Below are positions 50,348 to 59,317 of a DNA stretch of 64,000 nt, one piece after another (the stretch's first letter is position 1; each line of letters begins with the position of its first letter). Both the position numbers and the translations under genes were made by a program. Source of the stretch: Nocardia carnea NBRC 14403 (GTDB lineage: Bacteria > Actinomycetota > Actinomycetes > Mycobacteriales > Mycobacteriaceae); contig NZ_BAFV01000120.1 of the NCBI RefSeq assembly GCF_000308515.1, positions 21,523 through 85,522 on the forward strand, read 5' to 3'. The notes under the pieces are model-generated. The model saw only the letters and a program-made list of their open reading frames with translations. It made no database searches and had not been told where the DNA came from.

Positions 50348-52516
50348 ATGGTGGACAGAGCGAACGGGGCGCCACGGCCGGTGGATATCCGGAATGTGGT
50401 GTTGGTCGGGGGTAGTGGAGCCGGAAAAACGACCCTGGTCGACGCGTTGGCGCTGGCATCCGGGGCGGTGAACCGGGCGGGGCGCGTCGAAGACGGCACC
50501 TCGCTGTCGGATTACGACGAAATCGAGCAGCGCCGGCACCGCTCGGTGCAGCTGTCGGTGGTACCGGTGCAGTGGGGCGGGGTGAAGGTGAACCTCATCG
50601 ACACCCCGGGGTACGCGGATTTCGTGGGAGAGCTCCGCGCCGGTCTGCGGGCCGCCGACGCTGCCCTTTTCGTGGTGTCGGCGGCCGACGGGGTCGAGGG
50701 GGTCGGCGGAGTGTCGCGGGCGCTGTGGGAGGAATGCGCGAGCGTCGGGATGCCGCGGGCCATCGTGCTGACCCACCTGGATACGGCACGCGCCGATGTC
50801 GACGAAATGACGCAGACCTGCCAGGCGCTGCTCGGCGGGAGTTCGACCGAGAACGTCCTGCCGTTGCATCTCCCGGTGTACGGCCCCGCCGCCGCGGACG
50901 GGCACCGGCCGGCCACGAGGCTGGTGGAACTACTGGAACAGCGGGTGGCCGACTATTCGACCGGTGAACGGCGATGGGTCCCGGACTCGCCGGACGATGT
51001 GTCGATCGTCGAACACGCCCGGGAGCGGCTCATCGAGGGCATCATCGCCGAAAGCGAGGACGAAACCCTCATGGACCGCTATCTCGCCGGGGAGGCCGTG
51101 GAACTCAGCACCCTGGTCACCGATCTCGAACGCGCCGTGGCGCGCGGCAGTTTCCACCCGGTGTTGTTCGCGGCCCCGGCCGCGGGCGAGGGCCGGCAGG
51201 GCCTGGGCACCGTCGAACTGCTCGACCTGGTGACCGCCGGTTTTCCCACCCCGAGCGAGCATCCGGTGTCGGCCGTTCATCTGGCGGACGGGTCGAAACC
51301 GGTCGCGTTGCGCTGCGACCCGGCCGCGGAGCTGGCGGCCGAGGTCATCCGCACCTCCTCCGACCCGTACGTCGGCCGGATATCCCTGGTCCGGGTGTTC
51401 TCCGGGACCCTGCACGCCGACGATACCGTGCATATCTGCGGGCACGGCCCGGTCACCGACCACGACGCCGAGGAACGTATCGGGGGTGTCACCGCGCCGT
51501 TCGGGCGGGAACAGCGCCCGCTCGACGAAGCCATTGCCGGGGATATCGCCTATGTGTCCAAACTCGGGCACGCCGAAACCGGCGATACCCTCTCGGGCAC
51601 CGGTGCGCCCCTGCTGATCGAACCGTGGCGGATGCCGGATCCGCTCCTGCCCACGGCCGTCCGCGCGCACAGCAAAGCCGACGAGGACAAGCTCTCGCAG
51701 AGCCTGGCCCGGCTGGTCGCGGAGGACCCGGCGCTGCGGGTGGAGAACAACGAACGCACCGGGCAGCTGGTGCTGTGGTCGCTCGGCGAAGCGCAGCGCG
51801 ACGTCGCACTGGAACGGCTGCGCAGCCGGTTCGGGGTCTCGGTGGATATCGAGGAGTACCGGGTCGCGCTGCGGGAGACGTTCGCGGGCAAGGCCGGCGG
51901 GCGCGGGCGCCATGTCAAACAATCCGGCGGACACGGGCAGTACGCAGTCTGCGATATCGAAGTGGAGCCGGCACCGGAAGGGTCGGGGATCGAGTTCGTG
52001 GACAAGGTGATCGGCGGGGCGGTACCGCGGCAGTTCATCGGTTCGGTGGAGAAGGGGGTGCGGGCCCAGGCGGCGCGGGGTGTGACCGCCGGATATCCGC
52101 TGGTCGATGTGCGCGTCACCTTGGTCGACGGTAAGGCGCATTCGGTCGACTCCTCCGATGCGGCGTTCCAGACCGCCGGAGCGCTGGCACTGCGTGACGC
52201 GGCTGCCCAGGGCCGGATCGACCTGCTCGAACCCATCGCACAGGTGGATGTCCGTGTTCCCGACGAGCATCTCGGTGCGGCGCTGAGCGATCTGTCGGTC
52301 CGCCGCGCCCGCATCCTGGGCACCGAACCCGTCGAGGCGGGGCGAACGTTGATCCGTGCGGAGGTTCCGGAGTCCGAACTCGCCCGCTACGCGGTCGACC
52401 TGCGTTCACTCACCCACGGCATCGCGCACTTCACCCGGGAGTACCTGCGGCACGACCGTTTACCCGCCCAACTTGCGGACAAGGCCCGCGCCGGAGCGCC
52501 GGTGGGATCCGGCTGA
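50348..52516 (+). CDS. EF-G-like GTPase (FusA2-type)
   Basis: A 722-residue translational GTPase paralogous to elongation factor G and similar to mycobacterial FusA2. Walker A is GGSGAGKT (21-28), and the G3 motif is DTPGYADF. The G4 motif is THLD instead of NKxD, and the switch I region is reduced. Domains II-V follow, with SLVRVFSGTLHADDTV, KQSGGHGQYAVCDIE (domain IV start) and DSSDAAFQTAGALALRDAA. ATG 50348 has GAGGACGGTG upstream. Loss of NKxD suggests altered guanine specificity and a role other than canonical translocation. Confidence 0.9.
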   Translation: MVDRANGAPRPVDIRNVVLVGGSGAGKTTLVDALALASGAVNRAGRVEDGTSLSDYDEIEQRRHRSVQLSVVPVQWGGVKVNLIDTPGYADFVGELRAGLRAADAALFVVSAADGVEGVGGVSRALWEECASVGMPRAIVLTHLDTARADVDEMTQTCQALLGGSSTENVLPLHLPVYGPAAADGHRPATRLVELLEQRVADYSTGERRWVPDSPDDVSIVEHARERLIEGIIAESEDETLMDRYLAGEAVELSTLVTDLERAVARGSFHPVLFAAPAAGEGRQGLGTVELLDLVTAGFPTPSEHPVSAVHLADGSKPVALRCDPAAELAAEVIRTSSDPYVGRISLVRVFSGTLHADDTVHICGHGPVTDHDAEERIGGVTAPFGREQRPLDEAIAGDIAYVSKLGHAETGDTLSGTGAPLLIEPWRMPDPLLPTAVRAHSKADEDKLSQSLARLVAEDPALRVENNERTGQLVLWSLGEAQRDVALERLRSRFGVSVDIEEYRVALRETFAGKAGGRGRHVKQSGGHGQYAVCDIEVEPAPEGSGIEFVDKVIGGAVPRQFIGSVEKGVRAQAARGVTAGYPLVDVRVTLVDGKAHSVDSSDAAFQTAGALALRDAAAQGRIDLLEPIAQVDVRVPDEHLGAALSDLSVRRARILGTEPVEAGRTLIRAEVPESELARYAVDLRSLTHGIAHFTREYLRHDRLPAQLADKARAGAPVGSG

Positions 52517-52630
52517 AGGGTCACGCGCGTTGCCGAAGCGGCGTTCAGCCGAGACCTTCCAGGGCTCCGAGTGACGATGGCGGCTGCACCTTCTGTGTTC
52601 TGGGCCAGGCGGCATACTCGACCCACCAGG

Positions 52631-53917
52631 TCAGGAGTCGAGGCGCCGGATCTTGTCTTCGAGCACCGCGCGTTCCCGTTCGTTACCGCAGCGGGCCACC
52701 GCCTGTTCCAGCTCGATACGCGCTTGCGCCGGGCGGCCGAGGCGGATGAGCAGTTCACCGCGGACGCTCGGCAGCAGATGCGAGTTGGGCAGCGCGTCCG
52801 CAGACACCAGTTCGTCGACGATCTCCAGGGCGGCGGCCGGACCGTGGGCCATGGATACCGCCACCGCCCGGTTCACCTCGACCACCGGCGAGGGTGCCAG
52901 CCGGCCCAGCGCCTCGTAGAGCACAACGATCCGATCCCAATCGGTGTCCGGGACCGACGGCGCCACGGCATGACATTCCGCGATCGCGGCCTGCAAACCG
53001 TAGACCCCCAGTCCACGCCCGGCTTCCCCGGCGCGGGCCAGGGCGGCCCGGCCGCGGCGGATGGCGCTGCGGTCCCAGCGGCGCCGATCCTGGTGTTCCA
53101 GCAGTACCGGCGCACCGTCGGGACCGGTGCGGGCGGGGAAACGCGCGGCGGTGAGTTCCAGGAGCGCGAGCAGGCTCTGGGCTTCCGGTTCGTCCGGGAC
53201 CAACCGGGTCAGTACGCGGGCCAGGCGTTGCGCTTCGGCGGCGAGGTCGACGCGGATCAGGTCGGTGCCCGAACTCGCCGACGACCCCTCGGTGAAGATC
53301 ACGTACACCACCCGCAGGACCGAGACCAGCCGCGCGGACCGCTCGCCGGCGGGGGGAACCTCGAACGGGATACGCGCCGCGGCGAGGGTTTTCTTCGCCC
53401 GCGTGATCCGCGCTTGCACAGTGGCCGTCGGCACCAGGAAGGCGCGCGCTATCTCGTCACTGGTGAGACCGCCGACAACGCGCAGGGTCAACGCCACCCG
53501 TGCCTCCGGTGACAGCACCGGGTGGCAGGAGATGAACATCAGGGCCAGTACATCGTCGTCGATCCGGTCCGGATCCCACTGCTCCCCGGGCCGCGTCGCC
53601 GCGTCACTGCCCGCGGCTATACCGCCCTCGCTCAAATCCCGGGCGAGGGCGGTATAGCGGTCGTCGAGCGCGGCGCGCCGCCGGAAACCGTCGACGGCGC
53701 GTCGTTTGCCCACCGTGAGCAGCCAGCCGGCCGGATGTCGTGGCACTCCTTCGCGCGGCCAGGTCACCAGAGCTTCGGCGAGCGCCTCTTGGGCGAGATC
53801 TTCGGCGAGAGTGAAATCGCCGGTGTAGCGGGCGAGGGCGCCGACGATCCGCGCGGATTCGATCCGCCAGACCGCCGCGACCGCCTCCCGGCCCTCGTGG
53901 CCGGCCACCGTCGGCAC
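52631..53917 (-). CDS. ECF sigma factor, ECF42-like with TPR C-terminal extension
   Basis: A 428-residue sigma factor. The N-terminal sigma2 region is LARYTGDFTLAEDLAQEALAEAL; sigma4 is VALTLRVVGGLTSDEIARAFLVPTATVQARITRAKKTL. About 200 C-terminal residues form helical repeats (DUF6596-like), typical of group ECF42. ECF42 factors are not paired with anti-sigma factors and are linked to DGPF proteins, consistent with the YCII/DGPF gene 3 bp upstream. GTG start at 53917. Confidence 0.88.
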   Translation of the reverse strand: MPTVAGHEGREAVAAVWRIESARIVGALARYTGDFTLAEDLAQEALAEALVTWPREGVPRHPAGWLLTVGKRRAVDGFRRRAALDDRYTALARDLSEGGIAAGSDAATRPGEQWDPDRIDDDVLALMFISCHPVLSPEARVALTLRVVGGLTSDEIARAFLVPTATVQARITRAKKTLAAARIPFEVPPAGERSARLVSVLRVVYVIFTEGSSASSGTDLIRVDLAAEAQRLARVLTRLVPDEPEAQSLLALLELTAARFPARTGPDGAPVLLEHQDRRRWDRSAIRRGRAALARAGEAGRGLGVYGLQAAIAECHAVAPSVPDTDWDRIVVLYEALGRLAPSPVVEVNRAVAVSMAHGPAAALEIVDELVSADALPNSHLLPSVRGELLIRLGRPAQARIELEQAVARCGNERERAVLEDKIRRLDS

Positions 53918-53920
53918 TCC

Positions 53921-54340
53921 TCAGAGCTGACCGGTGGCTTCGCGCCAGGCCCGCTCCTTCTGGATCCAGATATTGTCCTGCGGGAATTCGTCGATGGTAC
54001 TGACCCGGCGGACCTCGGTTTTGAACCCTGTCCCTGTCATCGGCATCCGCTTGGCCCATTCCACGGCCTCTTCCTTGGAGGCGACATTGAGAATGTAGAA
54101 GCCGTTGAAAAGCTCCTTCGTCTCGCCGTAAGGACCGTCGGTGACCACCGGGTCCGCGGACGAATAGTCGACGACCACCCCGTCGGCGGCATCGTCGAGA
54201 CCTTCCGCGGCGAGCAACACTCCCGCCCGGATGAGCTCGTCGTTGAACCGGCCGACCGTTTCCAGCATCCGGTCGAAATCGATCTCACCCATCTGCGCGA
54301 AGGCTTCGTCGGTCGCGCGCATGATCAGCATGTACTTCAT
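53921..54340 (-). CDS. DGPF/YCII-domain protein, partner of the ECF42 sigma factor
   Basis: A 139-residue protein of the YCII-related/DGPF family, with the name-giving VTDGPYGETKELFNGFYIL (DGPYGE). It opens MKYMLIMRATDEAFAQM and ends with the RPMTGTG-like RMPMTGTGFKTEVRRVS block. These proteins co-occur with ECF42 factors and are thought to affect or report stress, but the biochemical role is unknown. ATG 54340 follows AAGGGAGACC. It is the first gene of the pair. Confidence 0.9.
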   Translation of the reverse strand: MKYMLIMRATDEAFAQMGEIDFDRMLETVGRFNDELIRAGVLLAAEGLDDAADGVVVDYSSADPVVTDGPYGETKELFNGFYILNVASKEEAVEWAKRMPMTGTGFKTEVRRVSTIDEFPQDNIWIQKERAWREATGQL

Positions 54341-54607
54341 GGTCGGTCTCCCTTGTGTCGTAGGGCCGGAATTCGAACCCTTTCACCCATAGGTCGAACG
54401 AGGAGCCGGCGGATCGACAAACCGCCGGAATTATTTTCCCGGATTATCGCGACTCGGCACCGAAACCGCGCGGTTCTGTTCGAACTACCTGGCCAGTGGC
54501 ATAATCCCCCCTCAGAACAAGGGAATCGAAGTGTGGCGCACGAGGGCGTCATCGGCGATCAGTTCTCGAGGTCCGGTGTTGGCCCCTCCCGTCCCGAAGG
54601 GAGCACT

Positions 54608-55057
54608 ATGACCACCCAGCCCGCATCGCATATCCCCCGAACCGGGGCACATGCGGCGCCCGACGAAGGACAACCGGTGAAACAGGCGGTGGCCGGTGGC
54701 GCTTCCATCGCCGCCGCCGCGCTTTTGCTCACCGCGGGATTCATCACTCTTTTCCAGGGCATCTCCGCGGTCGCCGAAGACGAGGTGTTCGTCTCCGGCC
54801 CCCAGTACGTCTACGAACTCGATCTCTCCAGTTGGGGCTGGGTGCATATCGTTTTCGGCGTCCTGCTGATCCTCACCTCGCTCGCGCTGATGACCGGTGC
54901 CACCTGGGCGCGGGTCACGGCCATCGGCCTGGCCGCGCTCTCGATCGTGGTGAACTTTCTGTGGCTGCCCTACTACCCGCTGTGGTCGATTCTGATCATC
55001 GCCCTGGATATCGTGATCATCTGGGCGATCGCCACCTGGGATACGCGGCGTATCTGA
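54608..55057 (+). CDS. DUF7144-type four-helix membrane protein (copy 2)
   Basis: A 149-residue protein, four hydrophobic helices in the same arrangement as copy 1 at 8314-8739: shared parts include WGWVHIVFG, LALMTGATWARV, NFLWLPYYPLWS and VIIWAIATWDTRR. It has a longer N-terminal polar segment. The ATG at 54608 follows GGGAGCACT. It lies 86 bp upstream of the CPA2 antiporter in the same direction and may be co-transcribed with it. Confidence 0.82.
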   Translation: MTTQPASHIPRTGAHAAPDEGQPVKQAVAGGASIAAAALLLTAGFITLFQGISAVAEDEVFVSGPQYVYELDLSSWGWVHIVFGVLLILTSLALMTGATWARVTAIGLAALSIVVNFLWLPYYPLWSILIIALDIVIIWAIATWDTRRI

Positions 55058-55142
55058 AGCACCGGCGACCGGCACGGAGCAGTGCGAGCACTTCGCCGTG
55101 CCGGCGCCGGAGCTGCGGGCGCCACGATGCGACCATGATCGA

Positions 55143-56375
55143 ATGACGGTATGGGCGGCGTCCGTGGAGCCGGAACCGTCGGCGATCGTCTCGCTGTTCT
55201 GGATCGCGGCCGCCGCGGTGGCGGCACCACTGCTGTCGCGGCTGCTTCGCGGACTGATCCCCGATGTGGTGCTGTTGCTGGGGCTGGGCGTCGTTCTGGG
55301 GCCGCACGTCCTGGCATTCGCGGGCACCGGTGGCGGTGTCGAGCTGCTCAGCGAACTCGGGCTGGGCATGCTCTTCCTGCTCGCCGGCTACGAACTGGAC
55401 CCGAAACTCCTCGGCGGCAAACCCGGCCGCACCGCCTGGCTGACCTGGCTGGCCGGTCTGGTGCTGGCCCTGCTGCTGGTGTGGCTGGCGGCGTCCGATG
55501 CCGGATTCACCGCGCTCATCGCGGTCGCCATCGCGCTCAGCTCCACCGCGCTAGGGACCCTGCTGCCGATCGTGAAACAGGACGGTGTGCTGGAGCAGCC
55601 GCTCGGCCGCGCTGTACTGGCCCACGGGGCAGTGGGCGAGCTGGGACCGGTGCTGGCCATGTCCATCCTGCTCACCGGGCACAACCTGCTGGCCTCGGTG
55701 GTGGTCCTGGTCCTGTTCGGCGCCGCCGCCGCGGTGGTGGCGTGGGTACCGCAGCGCATTCTGGATCGGCACCCCGGCGCCGAACGGTTGATCGCCACGC
55801 TCGCCACCGGAACCACCCAACTCCCGGTACGGCTGGTGTTCCTCCTGCTGCTGATCCTCATGACCGTCGCGGAGGTTTTCGAACTCGATGTGGTGCTCGG
55901 CGCGTTCGCGGCGGGCCTCATCCTGCGCCGCCTCATGGCCGAAACGCATCCGGAGATCCAGGACTCCCTGGAAACCATCGGATACGGGGTACTCATCCCG
56001 ATCTTCTTCGTCGCTTCGGGAATGGGTATCGACCCCGCGGCCGTGGCCGCCGAACCTCTGATGTGGGTGCTGTTCGTAGTGGCGATCGGGGTGGCGCGGG
56101 GGTCGACGGTATGGCTGAGTGAACGATTCGTCCCGCACGGCGCGAATCTCGAACACCCCCACGAACGGGTCCAACTGGCGTTATACGCGGCGACGGGCCT
56201 GCCGATCATCGTCGCGGTCACCCAGGTCGCGGTGCGAGGCGAGCTCATGACCGCGACCATGGCCTCCACCCTGGTCGCCGCAGGCGCGACCACGGTGTTG
56301 CTGTTCCCGCTGCTCGCCACCTGGGTCCGCGGCCGGGCCGGGGAGGCGACGCCCGAACACGATGCCCGCCGGTAG
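55143..56375 (+). CDS. CPA2-family cation:proton antiporter (Kef-like, no Trk domain)
   Basis: Polytopic antiporter of 410 residues with about 12 helices and no cytosolic regulatory domain. Conserved parts: LGLGVVLGPHVLAF, SELGLGMLFLLAGYELDPKLLGG, IALSSTALGTLLPI (ion-binding helix region), and VVLGAFAAGLILRR with the unwound helix and acidic ion site nearby (ELDVVLG). I chose ATG 55143; no strong ribosome-binding site is seen and an upstream frame to 55098 exists. A strong terminator follows at 56484. Confidence 0.85.
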   Translation: MTVWAASVEPEPSAIVSLFWIAAAAVAAPLLSRLLRGLIPDVVLLLGLGVVLGPHVLAFAGTGGGVELLSELGLGMLFLLAGYELDPKLLGGKPGRTAWLTWLAGLVLALLLVWLAASDAGFTALIAVAIALSSTALGTLLPIVKQDGVLEQPLGRAVLAHGAVGELGPVLAMSILLTGHNLLASVVVLVLFGAAAAVVAWVPQRILDRHPGAERLIATLATGTTQLPVRLVFLLLLILMTVAEVFELDVVLGAFAAGLILRRLMAETHPEIQDSLETIGYGVLIPIFFVASGMGIDPAAVAAEPLMWVLFVVAIGVARGSTVWLSERFVPHGANLEHPHERVQLALYAATGLPIIVAVTQVAVRGELMTATMASTLVAAGATTVLLFPLLATWVRGRAGEATPEHDARR

Positions 56376-56483
56376 CGGCGGCAGATACCGGCACACCGGT
56401 GCGTTCGTTCCCGGTCAGAGTCCGGGTCCAGTGGTCCTGGACAACTCCCGATCGCCTACGAATCACTCTGGTCTCCAACGCGG

Positions 56484-56511
56484 CCCGGCCACCCCATCGG
56501 GGGTGGCCGGG
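56484..56511 (+). terminator. Strong rho-independent terminator after the antiporter
   Basis: Perfect 12-bp arms CCCGGCCACCCC / GGGGTGGCCGGG with tetraloop ATCG, followed by TTTCG. It is the clearest terminator in the window, 109 bp after the antiporter stop. Confidence 0.85.
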
Positions 56512-56587
56512 TTTCGCACCGGAGCGGATTCGAGTACGCGTGGCGTCTGTCGCCGTACGCTGCCTCGGCACCGCCAGGAGCTGGGAC

Positions 56588-56743
56588 TCAAGAGGTTTCG
56601 ACGACCTGTGTTCCCTCGGCGAACCTGTCGTGCCGGCCCGCGATGATCCAGTCGACGAAACGGGCGCCGGCACGTTTTCCCAGGCCGCCGGGAGTCGTCC
56701 CCGTGACCGCGCCGAAATAGGGGTCGGGTCCGCCGATATTCAT
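56588..56743 (-). CDS. 51-residue protein resembling the start of an RDD domain
   Basis: Starts at ATG 56743 with AGGAGGACCAGC upstream and overlaps the stop of the CNNM gene by 4 nt (ATGA), so it is clearly translated in that operon if expressed. GKRAGARFVDWIIAGRHDR resembles the first helix of RDD membrane domains (GARxxDxxI), but the chain ends after 51 residues without the other helices. It may be a truncated RDD protein or a genuine micro-protein accessory to the transporters. Confidence 0.55.
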   Translation of the reverse strand: MNIGGPDPYFGAVTGTTPGGLGKRAGARFVDWIIAGRHDRFAEGTQVVETS

Positions 56744-57822
56744 GCTGGTCCTCCTGTCGATAGGCGTCCCGCCTGCCTGCGGGCGGTGCCGCCGCTCCCG
56801 TCCGATGCCTTGTCCGTGGAGGCCGCGGGTAGCAGTCGCTGGAGGACATCGGTGATGGTGATGAGCCCGATGAGTTCGCCGGTGTCGGGGGCGGTGACGG
56901 TGGCGAGGTGGCTGCGGGTTTCCCGCATGGTGCGCAGCGCTTCGTACACCGGAACAGCGGCGGTCAGATTCAGCACCGGCCGCATCAGCTGCCGAGCGGT
57001 GGTGGCACCGGCCTGCAGACTGTCGCGGACGTGCAGAACCCCTTCGATCCCGGTGCGGTCGCGGACCAGCAACCGAAGGTGCCCGGTCGCACGTGAGGTG
57101 GCCTGGATCGTAATCGGCGCGGCATCGGGTGGTACCGCACTGGGGGCGCTGTTGGGGCGCACGATATCGGCGACGGTGAGCTGTTCGAGTTCGAGAGCAC
57201 TGGTGAGGTTGCCGTGGTATCGCTCGTCGAGGGTGCCCGCGGTGGCGGAGTGTTCGACCAGGTGGCGCAGCGCCGCCGGATCCTGCCCGGTTTCGACTTC
57301 GTCGACGGGGCTGACCCCGACCTTGCGCAGACACCAGTTGGCCGCCTGGTTGAGCGCGGTCAGCAGGGGCCGGGTGAGCCACATGAAGGCACGCATGGGG
57401 ATGGCCAGGATGGTGGCCGATTTCTCCGGGTGCGCGATGGCCCACGACTTGGGTGCCATCTCACCGACGACGAGGTGCAGGAACGTCACGATGATCAGCG
57501 CGAGCACGAACCCGACGACATCGGCAGCCCACAGGGGCGCGCCGAAATCCTCGAACAGGGGGGTGAGCCAGTGGTGCACGGCGGGTTTGGTGGTCGCACC
57601 CAAGGCCAGGGTGCATACCGTGATGCCGAGCTGGGATCCGGCCAGGAGCACCGACAGCTCCGAGGCACTGCGCAGCGCGGCACGGGCCGCGCGGCTGTCG
57701 GGTGCGGCGTCTTCGAGGCGGTGCCGACGCGCGGCGATGAGCGCGAATTCGACGGCCACGAAAAATGCGCTCGCGGCGATCAATCCGACGGTGACGGCCA
57801 CAACGACCCAGGGGTTACTCAT
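56740..57822 (-). CDS. CNNM/CorC-type transporter, second (short C-terminus)
   Basis: A 360-residue protein with an N-terminal CNNM membrane domain (about 1-185; VEFALIAARRHRLE, GSQLGITVCTLALGATTKP, VGEMAPKSWAI) and a pair of CBS domains (about 200-335). The C-terminal CorC_HlyC domain present in the neighbour is missing. CNNM/CorC proteins transport Mg2+ or related divalent metals. ATG 57822 overlaps the upstream gene by 8 nt (ATGAGTAA), so the two are co-translated, and they may form a heteromer. Confidence 0.88.
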   Translation of the reverse strand: MSNPWVVVAVTVGLIAASAFFVAVEFALIAARRHRLEDAAPDSRAARAALRSASELSVLLAGSQLGITVCTLALGATTKPAVHHWLTPLFEDFGAPLWAADVVGFVLALIIVTFLHLVVGEMAPKSWAIAHPEKSATILAIPMRAFMWLTRPLLTALNQAANWCLRKVGVSPVDEVETGQDPAALRHLVEHSATAGTLDERYHGNLTSALELEQLTVADIVRPNSAPSAVPPDAAPITIQATSRATGHLRLLVRDRTGIEGVLHVRDSLQAGATTARQLMRPVLNLTAAVPVYEALRTMRETRSHLATVTAPDTGELIGLITITDVLQRLLPAASTDKASDGSGGTARRQAGRLSTGGPA

Positions 57823-59179
57823 CGCCGGTCGCCTCCGATTCGGTGCGCACGGTGAGGAACACCGAGGAAGGAACATGGTTCTCGACACCACGCACCTGCG
57901 CGGTCACACTCCGGCGCGGTGTGGGCTGGTCGTCGAGGAAATCGGCGCCGTCCCGGGGCAGCGGAATATCGATCCGGTCGCCGACATCGGGCAATCCGTT
58001 GAAGACGGCGATGACCAGACCGGCGATGGTTTCGTAATCACCGGCGGGCAGGCTCAGCTCGAGCAGGCGTTCGACTTCGTCGAGGTGCACATCACCGGCC
58101 ACCCGCCAGCCGTCACCCTCGGCGACGATATGGCCGGCGGTACTCGGATCGTGTTCGTCGGCGATCTCACCGACGAGTTCCTCGGCGATGTCCTCGACGG
58201 TGACGATACCGGCGAAACCACCGTATTCGTCGACGACGAGCGCCATTTCCTCACCCTCCGTACTCAGCCGGGTCACGACCTCCGGCAGCGGCAAGGTTTC
58301 GGGCACCAGGACCGCGGGCCGCAGCCGGTCGCCTGCGGTGCCGTCGCCCTCACCGGCGAGCAGATCGTGCAGGTGGATCACTCCGCGGAGATCGTCGGTG
58401 GAGGTGCCGACGACCGGGTAGCGGGTGTGCCCGGTCCGCATCCGGGCCAGCACATCGGCAACGGCGTCGTCGATGTGCACGGTGTCGACCCGGGCGCGCG
58501 GGATCATGGCGTGCTCGGCGGTGCTGGTCGGGAAATCCAGGATGCGGTCGAGCAGTGTGGACAGCTCGGGTGGGAGTTCCCCGGCGTCACGGGAAGCGGC
58601 GACGATATGTTCGAGATCGCGCGGGGTGGCCGAATGCTCCACATCGTGCACCGGTTCGATACGCAGCGCCTTCAGCAGCAGGTTCGACGACTGATCGAAC
58701 AACCTGATCAGCCACCCGAATACCTTCAGATACACCGTGGTCGACGCGGCCAGCCAGCGCGCCACCGGTTCGGGCCGGGCGATCGCCAGGTTCTTGGGAA
58801 CCAGCTCACCGAACAGCATCTGCACCAGCGTCGAGAACGCGATGGCCAGCACCGCGCCGACGCCGACGCCGACCGCGGTGGGGATACCGATACCACCGAG
58901 TAGTTCGCCGAGACCGCGGCCGATAAGAGGTTCGGCGACGTAGCCGACCAGCAACCCGGTGACGGTGATACCCAATTGGGCACCGGAAAGCATGAACGAT
59001 GTGCGGCGGGTGACGCGCAGCGCGCGTCCGGCGGCCTTGTCACCGTCGGACGCGCGGGCTTTGAGCCGGGAGCGATCCACGGCCATATACGCGAATTCCT
59101 GGGCGACGAAGTACCCGGTCAGCGCGGTGATCAGCAGAACCACGGCGATGCCGAGCACGATATTGAGCACGGTCACCAC
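57815..59179 (-). CDS. CNNM/CorC-type divalent metal transporter, first (full length)
   Basis: A 454-residue protein: CNNM domain (about 1-200, with VAQEFAYMAVDRSRLKARA, GAQLGITVTGLLVGYVAEPLIG and FGELVPKNLAIARPEPVAR), two CBS domains (about 215-330; MIPRARVDTVHIDDAV) and a C-terminal CorC_HlyC domain (about 345-440; DGWRVAGDVHLDEVERLLEL). GTG starts occur at 59179, 59176 and 59170. The ribosome-binding site GGGAGGTGAGG lies in the 3' arm of a hairpin, and a 29-codon leader ORF ends within the start codons. The family mainly moves Mg2+ or Co2+. Confidence 0.9.
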   Translation of the reverse strand: MVTVLNIVLGIAVVLLITALTGYFVAQEFAYMAVDRSRLKARASDGDKAAGRALRVTRRTSFMLSGAQLGITVTGLLVGYVAEPLIGRGLGELLGGIGIPTAVGVGVGAVLAIAFSTLVQMLFGELVPKNLAIARPEPVARWLAASTTVYLKVFGWLIRLFDQSSNLLLKALRIEPVHDVEHSATPRDLEHIVAASRDAGELPPELSTLLDRILDFPTSTAEHAMIPRARVDTVHIDDAVADVLARMRTGHTRYPVVGTSTDDLRGVIHLHDLLAGEGDGTAGDRLRPAVLVPETLPLPEVVTRLSTEGEEMALVVDEYGGFAGIVTVEDIAEELVGEIADEHDPSTAGHIVAEGDGWRVAGDVHLDEVERLLELSLPAGDYETIAGLVIAVFNGLPDVGDRIDIPLPRDGADFLDDQPTPRRSVTAQVRGVENHVPSSVFLTVRTESEATGDE

Positions 59180-59262
59180 GACCTCACCTCCCGATGGGTT
59201 CCGGGAGGCTGCTCGTCACTGGGCGAGCCGGGTTGTCGGTATTTGCGCTTGGCGCGTCTCAT
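59173..59262 (-). CDS. 29-codon leader ORF upstream of the CNNM/CorC gene
   Basis: A small frame from ATG 59262 (AGAGAGCTG upstream) encodes a basic first part (MRRAKRKYRQPG) and an acidic/Pro part (SPSDEQPPGTHREV), ending RSW and TGA at 59175-59173. The stop overlaps the GTG start cluster of the CNNM gene. Its second half is the 5' arm of the hairpin that hides that gene's ribosome-binding site. Acidic residues with prolines are the elements that sense low Mg2+ in MgtL leader peptides, so a similar role is conceivable. The coding status is inferred from layout only. Confidence 0.5.
   Translation of the reverse strand: MRRAKRKYRQPGSPSDEQPPGTHREVRSW
59187..59208 (-). promoter_or_regulatory. 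Hairpin sequestering the CNNM ribosome-binding site
   Basis: On the minus strand: CCTCCCG (59208-59202), 8-nt loop, CGGGAGG (59193-59187). The 3' arm contains the Shine-Dalgarno GGGAGG 7 nt before GTG 59179. The stem lies within the leader ORF codons 19-25. A second small hairpin, TTGTTC/GAACAA (59272-59286), sits just upstream of the leader start. Confidence 0.6.
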
Positions 59263-59317
59263 CAGCTCTCTTTGTTCGAGGAACAAGGTTGGGAAAAGGT
59301 GTACTGCCGGTGAGCTG

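Noticed and set aside
59180..59317. Possible M-box (ykoK) Mg2+ riboswitch before the CNNM gene
   Set aside because: The conserved M-box core sequences are absent and the region is too short; the leader ORF and hairpin explain it better.
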